Position numbers and translations under genes: made by a program. The notes beneath the pieces were generated by a model. It did no database searches and was not told where the DNA came from. It saw nothing but the letters and a program-made list of their open reading frames with translations. From contig JBBCXB010000004.1 in assembly GCA_037145635.1 (NCBI GenBank), positions 1 to 64,000 on the forward strand: a stretch of DNA of 64,000 nucleotides, given 5' to 3'. Shown here piece after piece: positions 12,210 to 21,080 of the stretch (positions are counted from its first letter, which is position 1; the number at the start of each line of letters is the position of its first letter). This DNA is from JAATFS01 sp037145635 (GTDB lineage Bacteria; Pseudomonadota; Gammaproteobacteria; Xanthomonadales; Xanthomonadaceae).

Positions 12210-14446
12210 AATCTCGCCGTCGTATCCCGCTGTGGTGGCTGCTGGTACTGGGGGTGGGTGCGGCCGCCCCGGCGCTGCCGCTGCTGGCCGCCGCGCCCAC
12301 GCCGCCGGTGGCGCCCGCCGGTGACAGGGCCGCCGCCCCGGTGCTGGTCGGCGCCGACGAGTGGATGCGGATGGCCGCCGAGGGGGCGCGCTATCCGCTG
12401 TTCGCGCGCGAGCAGGCGAGGACGCAGAAGGACCTGCGCGCGGCGATGCAGGCCGGCATCGACGTGCCGGTGCCCAAGGACAAGGGCGGCGGCCGCAGCC
12501 ACGAGCAGCACAAGCGCAACTACCAGGCGATCCAGGCCGCCGGCGCGCTGTACCGGCTCACCGGCGACCGTGCCTATGCGGACTTCGCGCGCGACCTGCT
12601 GCTGCAGTACGCCCGGCTCTATCCCACGCTGGGGCCGCATCCGGAAGGGCGCGGCCAGGTACCGGGGCGGCTGTTCTGGCAGACCCTCAACGACTCGGTC
12701 TGGCTGGTGGCCGCGATCCAGGGCTACGACGCCATCCGCGACAGCCTGACCCCGGCCGACCGCCGCACCATCGACGAGCAGGTGTTCCGGCGCATGGCCG
12801 ACTTCCTCGCCGGCACCCCGGAGAACTTCGACAAGATCCACAACCACGCCACCTGGGCGGTGGCGGCGGTCGGGATGACCGGCTACGTGCTGCGCGACCC
12901 CGTGCTCGTGGACAAGGCGCTGCAGGGCTCCCGGCGCGATGGCCGCGCCGGCTTCCTGCGCCAGGTCGACGAGCTGTTCTCGCCCGACGGCTACTACGAG
13001 GAGGGCCCGTACTACCAGCGCTACGCGCTGGCACCGTTCCTGCTGTTCGCCAACGCGATCCAGCGCAACGAGCCGCAGCGCGGCATCTTCGCCCGCCGCG
13101 ACGGCGTGCTGCTGAAGGCGGTCGATGCGCTGGTGCAGAGCAGCTACGGCGGCTACTTCTTCCCGATCAACGACGCCATCCTCGACAAGGGCCTGGACAC
13201 CGAGGAACTGGTGGCCGGCGTCGCCATCGCCTACGCGCAGACCGGCGATGCGCGGCTGCTGTCGGTGGCCGACGGCCAGCGCCGCACCGTGCTGTCGCCG
13301 CAGGGGCTGGCGCTGGCCCGCGACCTGGCCGCGGGCCGCGCCCAGCCGTTCGCGTTCCGTTCGCTGCAGCTGCGCGACGGCGCCGACGGGCGCCAGGGGG
13401 CGCTGGCGATCCTGCGCGCCGGCGGCGCCGACGGCCAGACCCTGGTGATGAAGAACACCAAGCAGGGCATGGGACATGGTCACTTCGACAAGCTCAACTG
13501 GCTGTTCTACGACAACGGCCAGCGCGTGGTCGGCGACTACGGCGCGGCGCGCTTCCTCAACGTGGAGGCCAAGTCCGGCGGCATCTACCTGCCGGAGAAC
13601 GCCAGCTGGGCGCGGCAGACCGTGGCCCACAACACCCTGGTGGTGGACGAGCGCAGCCACTTCGACGGCGACTGGAAGCGGGGCGAGGCGCTGGCCCCGC
13701 AGGCGCTGCAGTTCGTCGGCGAGGGCGACACCCGGCTGGCGTCGGCGCGGATGGCGCAGGCCTATCCAGGCGTGGTGTTCACCCGCACGCTGGCGCTGCT
13801 GTCGCACCCGGACCTGCCGCTGCCGGTGGCCGTGGACCTGCTGCAGGTACGGGGCGACAAGCCGGCCCGCTACGACCTGCCGCTGCACTTCAACGGCCAG
13901 ATCATGACGGTCGGCTTCGACACCAAGCCGCACCTGGCCGAGCGCCCGGTGCTGGGCCGGGCCAACGGCTACCAGCACCTGTGGGTGGATGCCGACAGCG
14001 CCCCTTCCGCGGCGCCGCGCACGCTGAGCTGGCTGCTGGACGGGCGCTTCTACACCTACCGCTTCGGCAGCAGCGCGCCGTCGCGCGCGCTGATCGTCGA
14101 GAGCGGCGCGCACGATCCGGCCTTCAACCTGCGGCGCGAACCGGCACTGATCCAGCGCATCGACGGCCAGGCCCGCGCCACGTTCTTCAGCGTGCTGGAG
14201 CCGCACGGCCGCTACGACGGCACCGCCGAGACGGTGAAGGGCGCCGACAGCCGCATCCGCGCGATCGAGCACTTCCGCGGCGACGGCGCCGACGTGGTGC
14301 GGCTGACCCTGGTCAACGGCAAGCGCGTGGCGCTGGCCATCGCCGAGGACCCGGCGGCCACTGCTCCGCACCGGGTGGACGGCGGCGGCCAGCAATGGCA
14401 GTGGTCCGGCGGCTGGAAGCGCTTCGACGCGGAGCCGGCGCGATGA
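12206..14446 (+). CDS. PL17 family oligoalginate lyase
   Basis: A 746-residue exported exolytic lyase that releases unsaturated uronate monomers, which convert to DEH, from alginate oligomers. After a signal peptide (residues 1 to about 29) comes an alpha/alpha-toroid alginate-lyase domain containing NHATW (Asn213-His214) and PYYQRY (268-273), the equivalents of the Asn-His and Tyr active-site residues of Alg17c. A heparinase II/III-like beta-sandwich domain (about 400-700) follows, with GHGHFDKLNW. The 4-bp overlaps with both neighbours imply translational coupling. The pairing with PL6 supports a PL17 rather than a PL15 assignment. Confidence 0.92.
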   Translation: MKSRRRIPLWWLLVLGVGAAAPALPLLAAAPTPPVAPAGDRAAAPVLVGADEWMRMAAEGARYPLFAREQARTQKDLRAAMQAGIDVPVPKDKGGGRSHEQHKRNYQAIQAAGALYRLTGDRAYADFARDLLLQYARLYPTLGPHPEGRGQVPGRLFWQTLNDSVWLVAAIQGYDAIRDSLTPADRRTIDEQVFRRMADFLAGTPENFDKIHNHATWAVAAVGMTGYVLRDPVLVDKALQGSRRDGRAGFLRQVDELFSPDGYYEEGPYYQRYALAPFLLFANAIQRNEPQRGIFARRDGVLLKAVDALVQSSYGGYFFPINDAILDKGLDTEELVAGVAIAYAQTGDARLLSVADGQRRTVLSPQGLALARDLAAGRAQPFAFRSLQLRDGADGRQGALAILRAGGADGQTLVMKNTKQGMGHGHFDKLNWLFYDNGQRVVGDYGAARFLNVEAKSGGIYLPENASWARQTVAHNTLVVDERSHFDGDWKRGEALAPQALQFVGEGDTRLASARMAQAYPGVVFTRTLALLSHPDLPLPVAVDLLQVRGDKPARYDLPLHFNGQIMTVGFDTKPHLAERPVLGRANGYQHLWVDADSAPSAAPRTLSWLLDGRFYTYRFGSSAPSRALIVESGAHDPAFNLRREPALIQRIDGQARATFFSVLEPHGRYDGTAETVKGADSRIRAIEHFRGDGADVVRLTLVNGKRVALAIAEDPAATAPHRVDGGGQQWQWSGGWKRFDAEPAR

Positions 14447-15753
14447 AGGCGCGATCCTGCGTGCGCTGGCTGATCGTCGCGCTGATCGCGGTCGCCACGG
14501 TGATCAACTACATCGACCGCAACGCGCTGGCGGTGATGTGGCCGGAGATCGCCAAGGAAGTGGGCGCGACCAAGGAGGACTACGCGCTGCTGGTGACCGT
14601 GTTCATGCTGTTCTACGCGGTCGGGCAGTTCGCCTTCGGCCGTCTGTTCGACCTCATCGGCACCCGCTTCGGCTTCGCGCTGTCGATCGCGGTGTGGTCG
14701 GTGTCGATCGCACTGCATTCGGTGACGCACTCGATCCTGTCCTTCAGCCTGGTGCGGGCGCTGCTCGGCCTCAGCGAGGCTGGCGCCTGGCCGGGCGCGG
14801 TCAAGGCCAACGCCGAATGGTTCCCCGCGCGCGAACGCGCGCTGGCGCAGGGCGTGTTCAACGCCGGCGCCTCGATCGGCGCGATCGTGTCGGCGCCGTT
14901 GATCGCGCTGCTGTTCCTGCAGCTGGGCTGGCGCGGCACCTTCCTGGTGGTCGGCGCGATCGGCTTCCTGTGGCTGCTGCCGTGGCTGGTGATCTACCGG
15001 GCCGGCCCGGACCGGCATCCCTGGGTCAGCGCCGCCGAGCGCGCGCTGATCCTGGACCGGCCGGCCACGCCCGCCGCCGAGGCCGCGCCCGAGTACCTGC
15101 CGACGCTGCGCGAGCTGATGTCGCACCGGCAGAGCTGGGGCATCGTGATCGTGCGCTTCCTGCTCGATCCGATCTGGTGGCTGTTCGTGTCGTGGCTGCC
15201 GATCTACCTGGCCGAGACCTTCGGCTTCGACATCAAGCAGATCGGCATCTTCGCGTGGGTGCCGTTCGTCGGCGCGATGATCGGCAGCCTGTTCGGCGGC
15301 TGGCTGTCCGGCCGCCTGATCGCCGCCGGCTGGAGCGTGGACCGCGCCCGCAAGTGGACGATCACCCTCGGCGGGCTGGTGATGGCGCCGGCGCTGCTGG
15401 GCGCGGTGCTGGCGCACGACCCGAAGCTGGCGGTGCTGACCATCGCCGTCGTGCTGTTCGGCTTCCAGGTCGCGATCGGCAACATCCAGACCCTGCCGGG
15501 CGACATCTTCGGCGGCAAGTCGGTGGGCTCGCTGGCCGGCATCGGCGGCATGGCCGCGGTCGCCGGCACCCTGGTCACCACCTGGCTGGTGCCGGTGATG
15601 ACCCGCCATTCCTACGCACCCATCTTCATTCTCGTGGCCGCACTGGTGCCGGCCTCGCTGGCCGCGCTGTGGCTGGTCACCGGCCGCATCGAGAAGCTCG
15701 CCGCACCGGCGGCCACCCCCGCATCCCCCACTCAACACAGGAATCCGTCATGA
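14443..15753 (+). CDS. MFS transporter, hexuronate/DEH type
   Basis: A 436-residue inner-membrane protein with 12 predicted helices. The N-terminal motif INYIDRNALAVMWPEI and GRLFDLIGTRFG between TM2 and TM3 are typical of the anion:cation symporter branch of the major facilitator superfamily (ExuT-like hexuronate carriers). As the only cytoplasmic-membrane transporter in the operon, it probably imports DEH or short unsaturated oligouronates after PL17 digestion. It overlaps PL17 by ATGA and the SDR gene by ATGA. The substrate is inferred from context. Confidence 0.9.
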   Translation: MKARSCVRWLIVALIAVATVINYIDRNALAVMWPEIAKEVGATKEDYALLVTVFMLFYAVGQFAFGRLFDLIGTRFGFALSIAVWSVSIALHSVTHSILSFSLVRALLGLSEAGAWPGAVKANAEWFPARERALAQGVFNAGASIGAIVSAPLIALLFLQLGWRGTFLVVGAIGFLWLLPWLVIYRAGPDRHPWVSAAERALILDRPATPAAEAAPEYLPTLRELMSHRQSWGIVIVRFLLDPIWWLFVSWLPIYLAETFGFDIKQIGIFAWVPFVGAMIGSLFGGWLSGRLIAAGWSVDRARKWTITLGGLVMAPALLGAVLAHDPKLAVLTIAVVLFGFQVAIGNIQTLPGDIFGGKSVGSLAGIGGMAAVAGTLVTTWLVPVMTRHSYAPIFILVAALVPASLAALWLVTGRIEKLAAPAATPASPTQHRNPS

Positions 15754-16505
15754 CAGCATTCAAGGACAAGGTCGCCCTCGTCACCGGAGGCGGCCGCGAC
15801 ATCGGCCGCGCCATCTCGGTCAAGCTCGCCGCTGCCGGCGCGCGCGTCTGCGTCAACTACGCCAACGACGAGGCCAGCGCGCAGGAGACCCTGCGCCAGA
15901 TCCAGGCCGCCGGCGGGCAGGCGATCGTGCACCGCGCCGACGTGACCGACGCCGCGCAGGTGGCCGGGCTGGTGGCGGCCACGCAGCAGGCCTTCGGTGA
16001 GCGCATCGACGTGCTGGTCAACGTCGCCGGCGGCATGCTGGCGCGCAAGCCGCTGGCCGAGATCGACGAGGGATTCTTCCAGCAAGTGATGGATCTCAAC
16101 CTCAAGTCGGTCTATCTCACCACCCGCGCGGTGGCGCCGCTGATGGGCGAGGGCGGGGCGATCGTCAACTTCGCCTCGCTCGCCGGGCGCGACGGCGGCG
16201 GCCCGGGCGCGGCGATCTACGCCACCGCCAAGGCCGCGGTGATGACCTTCACGCGGGCGATGGCCAAGGAGCTGGGCCCGCGCGGCATCCGCGTCAACGC
16301 GCTGTGCTGCGGCATGATCGCCACCCGGTTCCACGACGACTTCACCAAGCCGGAAGTGCGCGCCTTCGTCGCCAACGCCACGCCGCTGCGCCGCGAAGGC
16401 CGTCCGGAGGAAGCCGCCGACACCGCGCTGTACCTGGCGTCGGACGCGGCCAGCTTCATCAACGGCGCCAACCTCGACGTCAATGGCGGCGTGTTCTTCT
16501 CCTGA
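15750..16505 (+). CDS. SDR oxidoreductase, probable DEH reductase
   Basis: A 251-residue classical short-chain dehydrogenase. It has the Rossmann motif TGGGRDIG near residue 14, NVAGG (the NNAG equivalent), the catalytic Ser in NFASLAG and the YxxxK pair in YATAKAAV. In this operon the expected reaction is NAD(P)H-dependent reduction of 4-deoxy-L-erythro-5-hexoseulose uronate to 2-keto-3-deoxygluconate, as done by the SDR enzymes A1-R and A1-R' of Sphingomonas. KDG kinase and KDPG aldolase would have to be encoded elsewhere. Other 3-ketoacyl or sugar reductases share these motifs, so the assignment rests on position. Confidence 0.85.
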   Translation: MTAFKDKVALVTGGGRDIGRAISVKLAAAGARVCVNYANDEASAQETLRQIQAAGGQAIVHRADVTDAAQVAGLVAATQQAFGERIDVLVNVAGGMLARKPLAEIDEGFFQQVMDLNLKSVYLTTRAVAPLMGEGGAIVNFASLAGRDGGGPGAAIYATAKAAVMTFTRAMAKELGPRGIRVNALCCGMIATRFHDDFTKPEVRAFVANATPLRREGRPEEAADTALYLASDAASFINGANLDVNGGVFFS

Positions 16506-16515
16506 ATCGGCGAAC

Positions 16516-16537
16516 CCGGGCGGCCCGCGCCGCCCGG
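16516..16537. terminator. GC-rich hairpin after the alginate operon
   Basis: A perfect 9-bp stem (CCGGGCGGC at 16516-16524 with its complement at 16529-16537) and a 4-nt loop start about 10 bp after the SDR stop. No T tract follows, so it may act as an mRNA 3'-end stabiliser or a weak terminator. Confidence 0.45.
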
Positions 16538-16648
16538 TCCGCCACGGACGTGGCGTGAAGCCGCTACTTGCCGCGGCGCGGCCGCTCGCGCCGCCGTCGG
16601 CCGGCCGCGCCGCGCAGACGTCCCGCCGCCCCTGCTTCCTGGAACCCG

Positions 16649-17836
16649 ATGATGGCCATATCCCGCTGGATCGTCCTGCTGTCGCTGTTGTTCGCCGCCC
16701 CGGCCGGCCTCGCCGCCGCGGCGCCGGAGGTGTGGGTGCCGGTGTGGACCGCGTCGCCGGCCCCGGACCGGCTCGACGGCACGCCGGAGGCGCCGGTGCA
16801 GTTCGCCGACCAGAGCGTGCGCCAGGACATGCGCCTGGGCGCCTCGGCCCAGGCGCTGCGCTTCCGCATCAGCAACGAGCTGGGCGCCGCGCCGCTGCGC
16901 CTGGTCGCGCTGTCGGCCCGGCGCGTCGGGCCGGACGGTCCGGCGCTGCCGGTACGCTTCGACGGGCGCGAGGACGTGGTGATCCCGGCCGGCGGCGTGC
17001 TGCTGAGCGACCCGGTGCCGCTGCAGGCGCCGGCGCTGGCGGACGTGGCGCTGACGCTGTATTTCCCCGAACCGGCCCGCCCGGCGGTGCGCCGCACCCC
17101 GGTGCGCATCGCCGCCGGCCGCCGCGAGCGCATCGACGATACGGTCGCGCTCGGCTACCGCCAGAACGTGGTCTCCGCGGTGCTGGCGCTGCGCGAGACG
17201 CGGCCGCACGTGGTGGTCGCGCTCGGCGATTCCATCACCGAGGGCGCCACCGCCACCCGCGGCACGCACGGCGACTGGCCGGCCCGGCTGGCCGAGCGCC
17301 TGGAGCGCACCTGCCCCGGCCAGGTGGTGGTGCTCAACGCCGGCATCAGCGGCAACAAGGTGTTCGACAACGGCCGCAGCCACAGCGCGCTGTCGCGGCT
17401 GGACCGCGACGTGCTCGCGTTGCCGGGGGTGGACCAGGTCATCGTGTTCGAGGGCATCAACGACATCCGCCACGGCGGGCCGCCGGACCAGCGCCCCGGC
17501 CGCGATGCCGACGACATGAAGCTGGCCTATCGCCAGCTCGCCGACCGGCTGCACCAGCGCGGCGTTCGCGTCTATGCGGCCACGATCACCCCGTTCGGCG
17601 GTTCCGAGCGCTACGAGCCGGTGGCCGCCAAGACCCGGCAGACCCTCAACGACTTCCTGCGCACGGCGCCGCAGTTCGACGGCGTGATCGACTTCGACGC
17701 GGTGCTGCGCGATCCGGCGCGGCCGGAATCGCTGCCGGCGGGCATCACCCGCGATTTCCTGCACCCCAACGACGCCGGCTACCGGCGCATGGCCGACGCC
17801 ATCCCGCTGTCGCTGCTGGGGTGCCAGGGAAACTGA
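16649..17836 (+). CDS. Secreted SGNH/GDSL hydrolase
   Basis: A 395-residue exported esterase-type enzyme. The signal peptide ends near residue 22 (GLAAAA). A beta-rich N-terminal domain (about 25-180) precedes the SGNH domain: block I ALGDSITEG, block II Gly in NAGISGN, block III GIND and block V DFLHPN with the catalytic Asp and His. This layout is common in secreted carbohydrate or lipid deacylases. It lies 143 bp after the alginate SDR gene on the same strand, so it might remove O-acetyl groups from bacterial alginate, but this is speculative. Two adjacent ATGs (16649 and 16652) are possible starts. Confidence 0.85.
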   Translation: MMAISRWIVLLSLLFAAPAGLAAAAPEVWVPVWTASPAPDRLDGTPEAPVQFADQSVRQDMRLGASAQALRFRISNELGAAPLRLVALSARRVGPDGPALPVRFDGREDVVIPAGGVLLSDPVPLQAPALADVALTLYFPEPARPAVRRTPVRIAAGRRERIDDTVALGYRQNVVSAVLALRETRPHVVVALGDSITEGATATRGTHGDWPARLAERLERTCPGQVVVLNAGISGNKVFDNGRSHSALSRLDRDVLALPGVDQVIVFEGINDIRHGGPPDQRPGRDADDMKLAYRQLADRLHQRGVRVYAATITPFGGSERYEPVAAKTRQTLNDFLRTAPQFDGVIDFDAVLRDPARPESLPAGITRDFLHPNDAGYRRMADAIPLSLLGCQGN

Positions 17837-17867
17837 GGCGCGCGAGCGACGCGGCGTCCCTCGTCGC

Positions 17868-18479
17868 TCAGCGTGGCGCCGGGATGCGCTGAGCGGCCAC
17901 CCGCGGCGCACGCCGCGACAGGTACGGGCTGCCGGCCACGCTCCAGCGCCACGGCTGCTCGACCGCCTTGCGGATGCCGATCCGCGGCCCGGCCAGCGGA
18001 GCCTCCGGCGGCGCCAGGCCATCGCTGGCGATGGACAGGCGCGCGTGCGGCGACACCAGGTCCAGGCCGTTGTCGGCCGCGGTCACGCCGAAGGCCTGCG
18101 CGAGGCGGCCCGGCCCGGCCGCCAGCAGCGGCACGGCGACGCCGCCGCGCGCCGCCTGCATCGCGTCCAGGCCCGCCAGCGGTTCCAGTGCGCGGATCAG
18201 CACCGCGTGCCCGGGCGCCCCGCCGCACACCGCGTTGATCGCCCAGTGCATGCCGTAGATGAAGTACACATAGAGATGCCCCGGCGGGCCGAACATCACC
18301 CGGGTGCGCGGGGTCACGCCGCGGAACGAATGTGCGGCCGGGTCCTCGGCGCCGCAGTACGCCTCCACCTCGACGATGCGTCCGGCACGTCCATCGGCGG
18401 CGAGCAGCACCTTGTTGAGCAGGCGGGGCGCGACGGTGCGCGCATCGTGGTCGTAGAAGGAACGGGGCAGCGGTTGCAT
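17868..18479 (-). CDS. 3-methyladenine DNA glycosylase (AAG/MPG family)
   Basis: A 203-residue base-excision repair enzyme that removes alkylated purines. The family landmarks are RLLNKVL at the N terminus, the catalytic Glu in IVEVEAYCG, DPAAHSFRG, and the substrate-pocket stretch GPPGHLYVYFIYGMHW, followed by AVLIRALEP. The length is normal for the bacterial family. It is convergent with the SGNH gene (31-bp gap) and divergent from the chemoreceptor. Confidence 0.93.
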   Translation of the reverse strand: MQPLPRSFYDHDARTVAPRLLNKVLLAADGRAGRIVEVEAYCGAEDPAAHSFRGVTPRTRVMFGPPGHLYVYFIYGMHWAINAVCGGAPGHAVLIRALEPLAGLDAMQAARGGVAVPLLAAGPGRLAQAFGVTAADNGLDLVSPHARLSIASDGLAPPEAPLAGPRIGIRKAVEQPWRWSVAGSPYLSRRAPRVAAQRIPAPR

Positions 18480-18823
18480 GCGGCCAGCCTACGGGCCCGC
18501 CCGGTGAGCGCGCGTCTAGATCGGGTGCCGACGCCGGCATGCGGACCGGGAGTAGGAAAGATCCTCCCGGGTTTGTAGGACTTTTCCTACGAAAAAGTCG
18601 CGGATTCCATCTTATTTGCGTGATGGATCACACATGCCGCATCCCGGTTCGATGAATAGCCAACACCCCCCGGCGCGCGTCTAAAGGCGGTTTCGATGGC
18701 GCCGATAGTCGTGAATGATCGGTTAAACCAGCCGCGCCTCCGGCATCGCCCGGGCCTCCTCGTCGCTGCCGACTCAGAACCCGCGGATCCAACGGGCCGT
18801 GGTCATCCAATCAGGACATCATC
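18480..18823. promoter_or_regulatory. Intergenic region before the chemoreceptor
   Basis: This 344-bp gap separates the DNA glycosylase gene (minus) from the chemoreceptor (plus). Its one clear element is the FliA promoter listed below. Locally AT-rich sequence at 18555-18660 may hold the promoter of the glycosylase gene, but no consensus boxes are convincing. No small gene was seen. Confidence 0.6.
18682..18708 (+). promoter_or_regulatory. FliA (sigma-28) promoter
   Basis: TAAA at 18682-18685, a 15-bp spacer, then GCCGATAG at 18701-18708. This matches the flagellar sigma-28 consensus TAAA-N15-GCCGATAA with one mismatch. It lies 115 bp upstream of the chemoreceptor start, so the receptor and cheW are probably expressed with late flagellar genes. 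Confidence 0.85.
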
Positions 18824-20494
18824 ATGTTAGGCAACCTCAAAATCGGCACCAGGCTGATCCTCGCGTTCCTCGTCGTATCCGCCATCGGCGGCTGCATCGG
18901 CTGGGTGGGGTATTCCAACTCGGGCAAGATCAACGACCTGGCCACCAAGCTCTACAAGCGTGAGCTGGTCGGCCTGTCCAACGTCAAGGAAGCCAACATC
19001 AACCTGATGGCGGCCGGCCGCGCGCGCGCCAACCTGCTGCTGGCGACCACGCCCGAGGAGCGCCAGGCGCAGGTCGCCAGCATCGACCGCTACACCACCA
19101 AGGTGCTCGAGCACATGGGCAATGCGCGGCCCTCGTTCGAGAGCGAGGCCTCGCGCGCCAAGCTGGCACGCTTCGACCAGGTGTGGAAGGAGTATCTCGA
19201 CCAGCGCACGCGCTACATCGAGGCCGCCAACCGCGAGGACCTGCGCGACACCAACCCCGAGCTGGTGGCGCTGTCCAAGTCGGTGCGCAGCAAGTCCGAC
19301 GAGCTCGACGACCTGATGTCCGAGCTGGGCGCGATCCGCGAGAAGAGCGCGGCCGACGCCAACGCGCAGACCGACCAGATCCACGCCAGCAGCTCCGGCC
19401 TGCTGATGACCATCATCATCGTCGGCCTGCTCACCGGCCTGGGCCTGGGCTACTTCATCAGCCGCAGCGTGACCCTGCCGATCCGGCGCGCGGTGCAGGT
19501 CGCCAATGCATTGTCCGAGGGCGACCTGACCGTGCGCATCGACACCCACGGCCGCGACGAGGCCTCGCAGCTGCTGCAGGCGATGAAGACCATGGTCGAT
19601 AAGCTGTCGCAGGTGGTCGGCGAGGTCAACGGCAGCGCCGGGACCCTGGCCAGCGCCTCGGAGGAGGTCAGCGCCACCGCACAGTCGCTGTCGCAGGCCG
19701 CCAGCGAGCAGGCCGCCGGGGTCGAGCAGACCAGCGCCTCGCTGGAGCAGATGACCGCCTCGATCGGGCAGAACACCGAGAACGCCAAGGTCACCGACGC
19801 GATGGCCACGCAGGCCGCCAAGGAGACCATCGAGGGCGGCGAGGCGGTGGTCGCCACCACCCAGGCGATGAAGCAGATCGCACAGAAGATCGGCATCATC
19901 GACGACATCGCCTACCAGACCAACCTCCTGGCGCTGAACGCGGCGATCGAGGCGGCCCGTGCCGGCGAGCACGGCAAGGGCTTCGCGGTGGTCGCCGCCG
20001 AGGTGCGCAAGCTGGCCGAGCGCAGCCAGGTGGCCGCCCAGGAGATCGGCGAGGTCGCCAGCTCCAGCGTGGAACTGGCCGACCGCGCCGGGCGCCTGCT
20101 CGACACCATCGTGCCCAGCATCAAGCGCACCTCCGACCTGGTGCAGGAGATCTCCGCCGCGTCCGAGGAGCAGTCCTCCGGCGTCGGCCAGATCAACGCC
20201 GCGGTGGTGCAGCTGAGCCAGACCACCCAGCAGAACGCCAGCGCCTCCGAGGAGCTGGCCGCCACCGCCGAGGAGATGAGCTCGCAGGCCGAGCACCTGC
20301 AGCAGACCATGGCGTTCTTCCGGCTGGGCAGCGCGCCGTCGCCGCAGGCCTCGGGCAGCAAGCGCTCCAGCGGCCAGGTGGTGACGCCGGCGCGGACCGC
20401 CCGGCCGGCGAGCACGCGAGGCTGGCGCGGCAACGCGGCCCCGGCCTACGCCATGGTCGCGGGCCCGGACGAATCCGAATTCTCGCGCTTCTGA
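18824..20494 (+). CDS. Methyl-accepting chemotaxis protein
   Basis: A 556-residue transmembrane chemoreceptor. TM1 is at about 12-34, and a periplasmic four-helix-bundle sensor at 35-188 has no obvious ligand motif. TM2 is at about 189-211, and HAMP (SRSVTLPIRRAVQVANALSEGDL) follows. The cytoplasmic coiled coil has the conserved hairpin tip IDDIAYQTNLLALNAAIE. The C terminus is a flexible Ala/Ser/Arg tail without the NWETF-type CheR tether seen in some receptors. Transcription from the FliA site at 18682-18708 and the cheW gene 12 bp downstream form a receptor-coupler unit. The ligand cannot be told. Confidence 0.95.
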   Translation: MLGNLKIGTRLILAFLVVSAIGGCIGWVGYSNSGKINDLATKLYKRELVGLSNVKEANINLMAAGRARANLLLATTPEERQAQVASIDRYTTKVLEHMGNARPSFESEASRAKLARFDQVWKEYLDQRTRYIEAANREDLRDTNPELVALSKSVRSKSDELDDLMSELGAIREKSAADANAQTDQIHASSSGLLMTIIIVGLLTGLGLGYFISRSVTLPIRRAVQVANALSEGDLTVRIDTHGRDEASQLLQAMKTMVDKLSQVVGEVNGSAGTLASASEEVSATAQSLSQAASEQAAGVEQTSASLEQMTASIGQNTENAKVTDAMATQAAKETIEGGEAVVATTQAMKQIAQKIGIIDDIAYQTNLLALNAAIEAARAGEHGKGFAVVAAEVRKLAERSQVAAQEIGEVASSSVELADRAGRLLDTIVPSIKRTSDLVQEISAASEEQSSGVGQINAAVVQLSQTTQQNASASEELAATAEEMSSQAEHLQQTMAFFRLGSAPSPQASGSKRSSGQVVTPARTARPASTRGWRGNAAPAYAMVAGPDESEFSRF

Positions 20495-20506
20495 GGAGCA
20501 GGACGC

Positions 20507-21025
20507 ATGCACGCACATTCCGTGGAGACTGCCCCGTCCGACGTCGACGGCGGCGATGCGCTGCCGCAGTTCCTCACCTTCCAGCTCGGTGGCGAGATGT
20601 TCGCCACCAGCATCCTGGGCATCAGCGAGATCATCGAGTACCGCGCGCCGACCCCGGTGCCGACGATGCCGGCCTGTGTGCGCGGGGTGATCAACCTGCG
20701 CGGCGCGGTGGTGCCGGTGATCGACCTGCAGGCCCGCCTGGGGCGCGAGCCGAGCACGGTGGGCAAGCGCAGCTGCATCGTCATCCTGGCCAGCCCGCAG
20801 GTGCAGGGCCAGCAGGTGATCGGGGTGCTGGTCGACGCCGTCAACGAGGTGCTGGGGCTGCCGGCCGCCGACGTCGAGCCGGCCCCTTCGTTCGGCACCC
20901 AGATCCGCCGCGACCTGTTGTCGGGCATGGGCAAGGTCGGCGACCGCTTCGTGATCCTGCTCGACATGGAGCGGGTGCTGCAGGTCGAGGAGATCGCGGC
21001 CGGGACGGTGGCCGCCGCCGCGTGA
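20507..21025 (+). CDS. cheW: Chemotaxis coupling protein CheW
   Basis: A 172-residue CheW that links chemoreceptors to the CheA kinase. It has the double beta-barrel pattern FLTFQLGGEMFATSILGISEI, VRGVINLRGAVVPVIDL and a C-terminal FVILLDMERVLQ. GAGGAGCAGGA lies just before the ATG. It follows the receptor gene after 12 bp and is probably cotranscribed from the FliA promoter. No cheA, cheY or flagellar gene is nearby. Confidence 0.95.
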   Translation: MHAHSVETAPSDVDGGDALPQFLTFQLGGEMFATSILGISEIIEYRAPTPVPTMPACVRGVINLRGAVVPVIDLQARLGREPSTVGKRSCIVILASPQVQGQQVIGVLVDAVNEVLGLPAADVEPAPSFGTQIRRDLLSGMGKVGDRFVILLDMERVLQVEEIAAGTVAAAA

Positions 21026-21080
21026 TCCGGCCCGCGTGACCCTGGCCGCCGCGGCCGGGGTCACGCGGGCACGCCTGGGC

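Noticed and set aside
15750..16505. FabG (3-ketoacyl-ACP reductase)
   Set aside because: The motifs would allow it, but there are no fatty-acid genes nearby and the ATGA coupling to alginate genes makes DEH reductase more likely.
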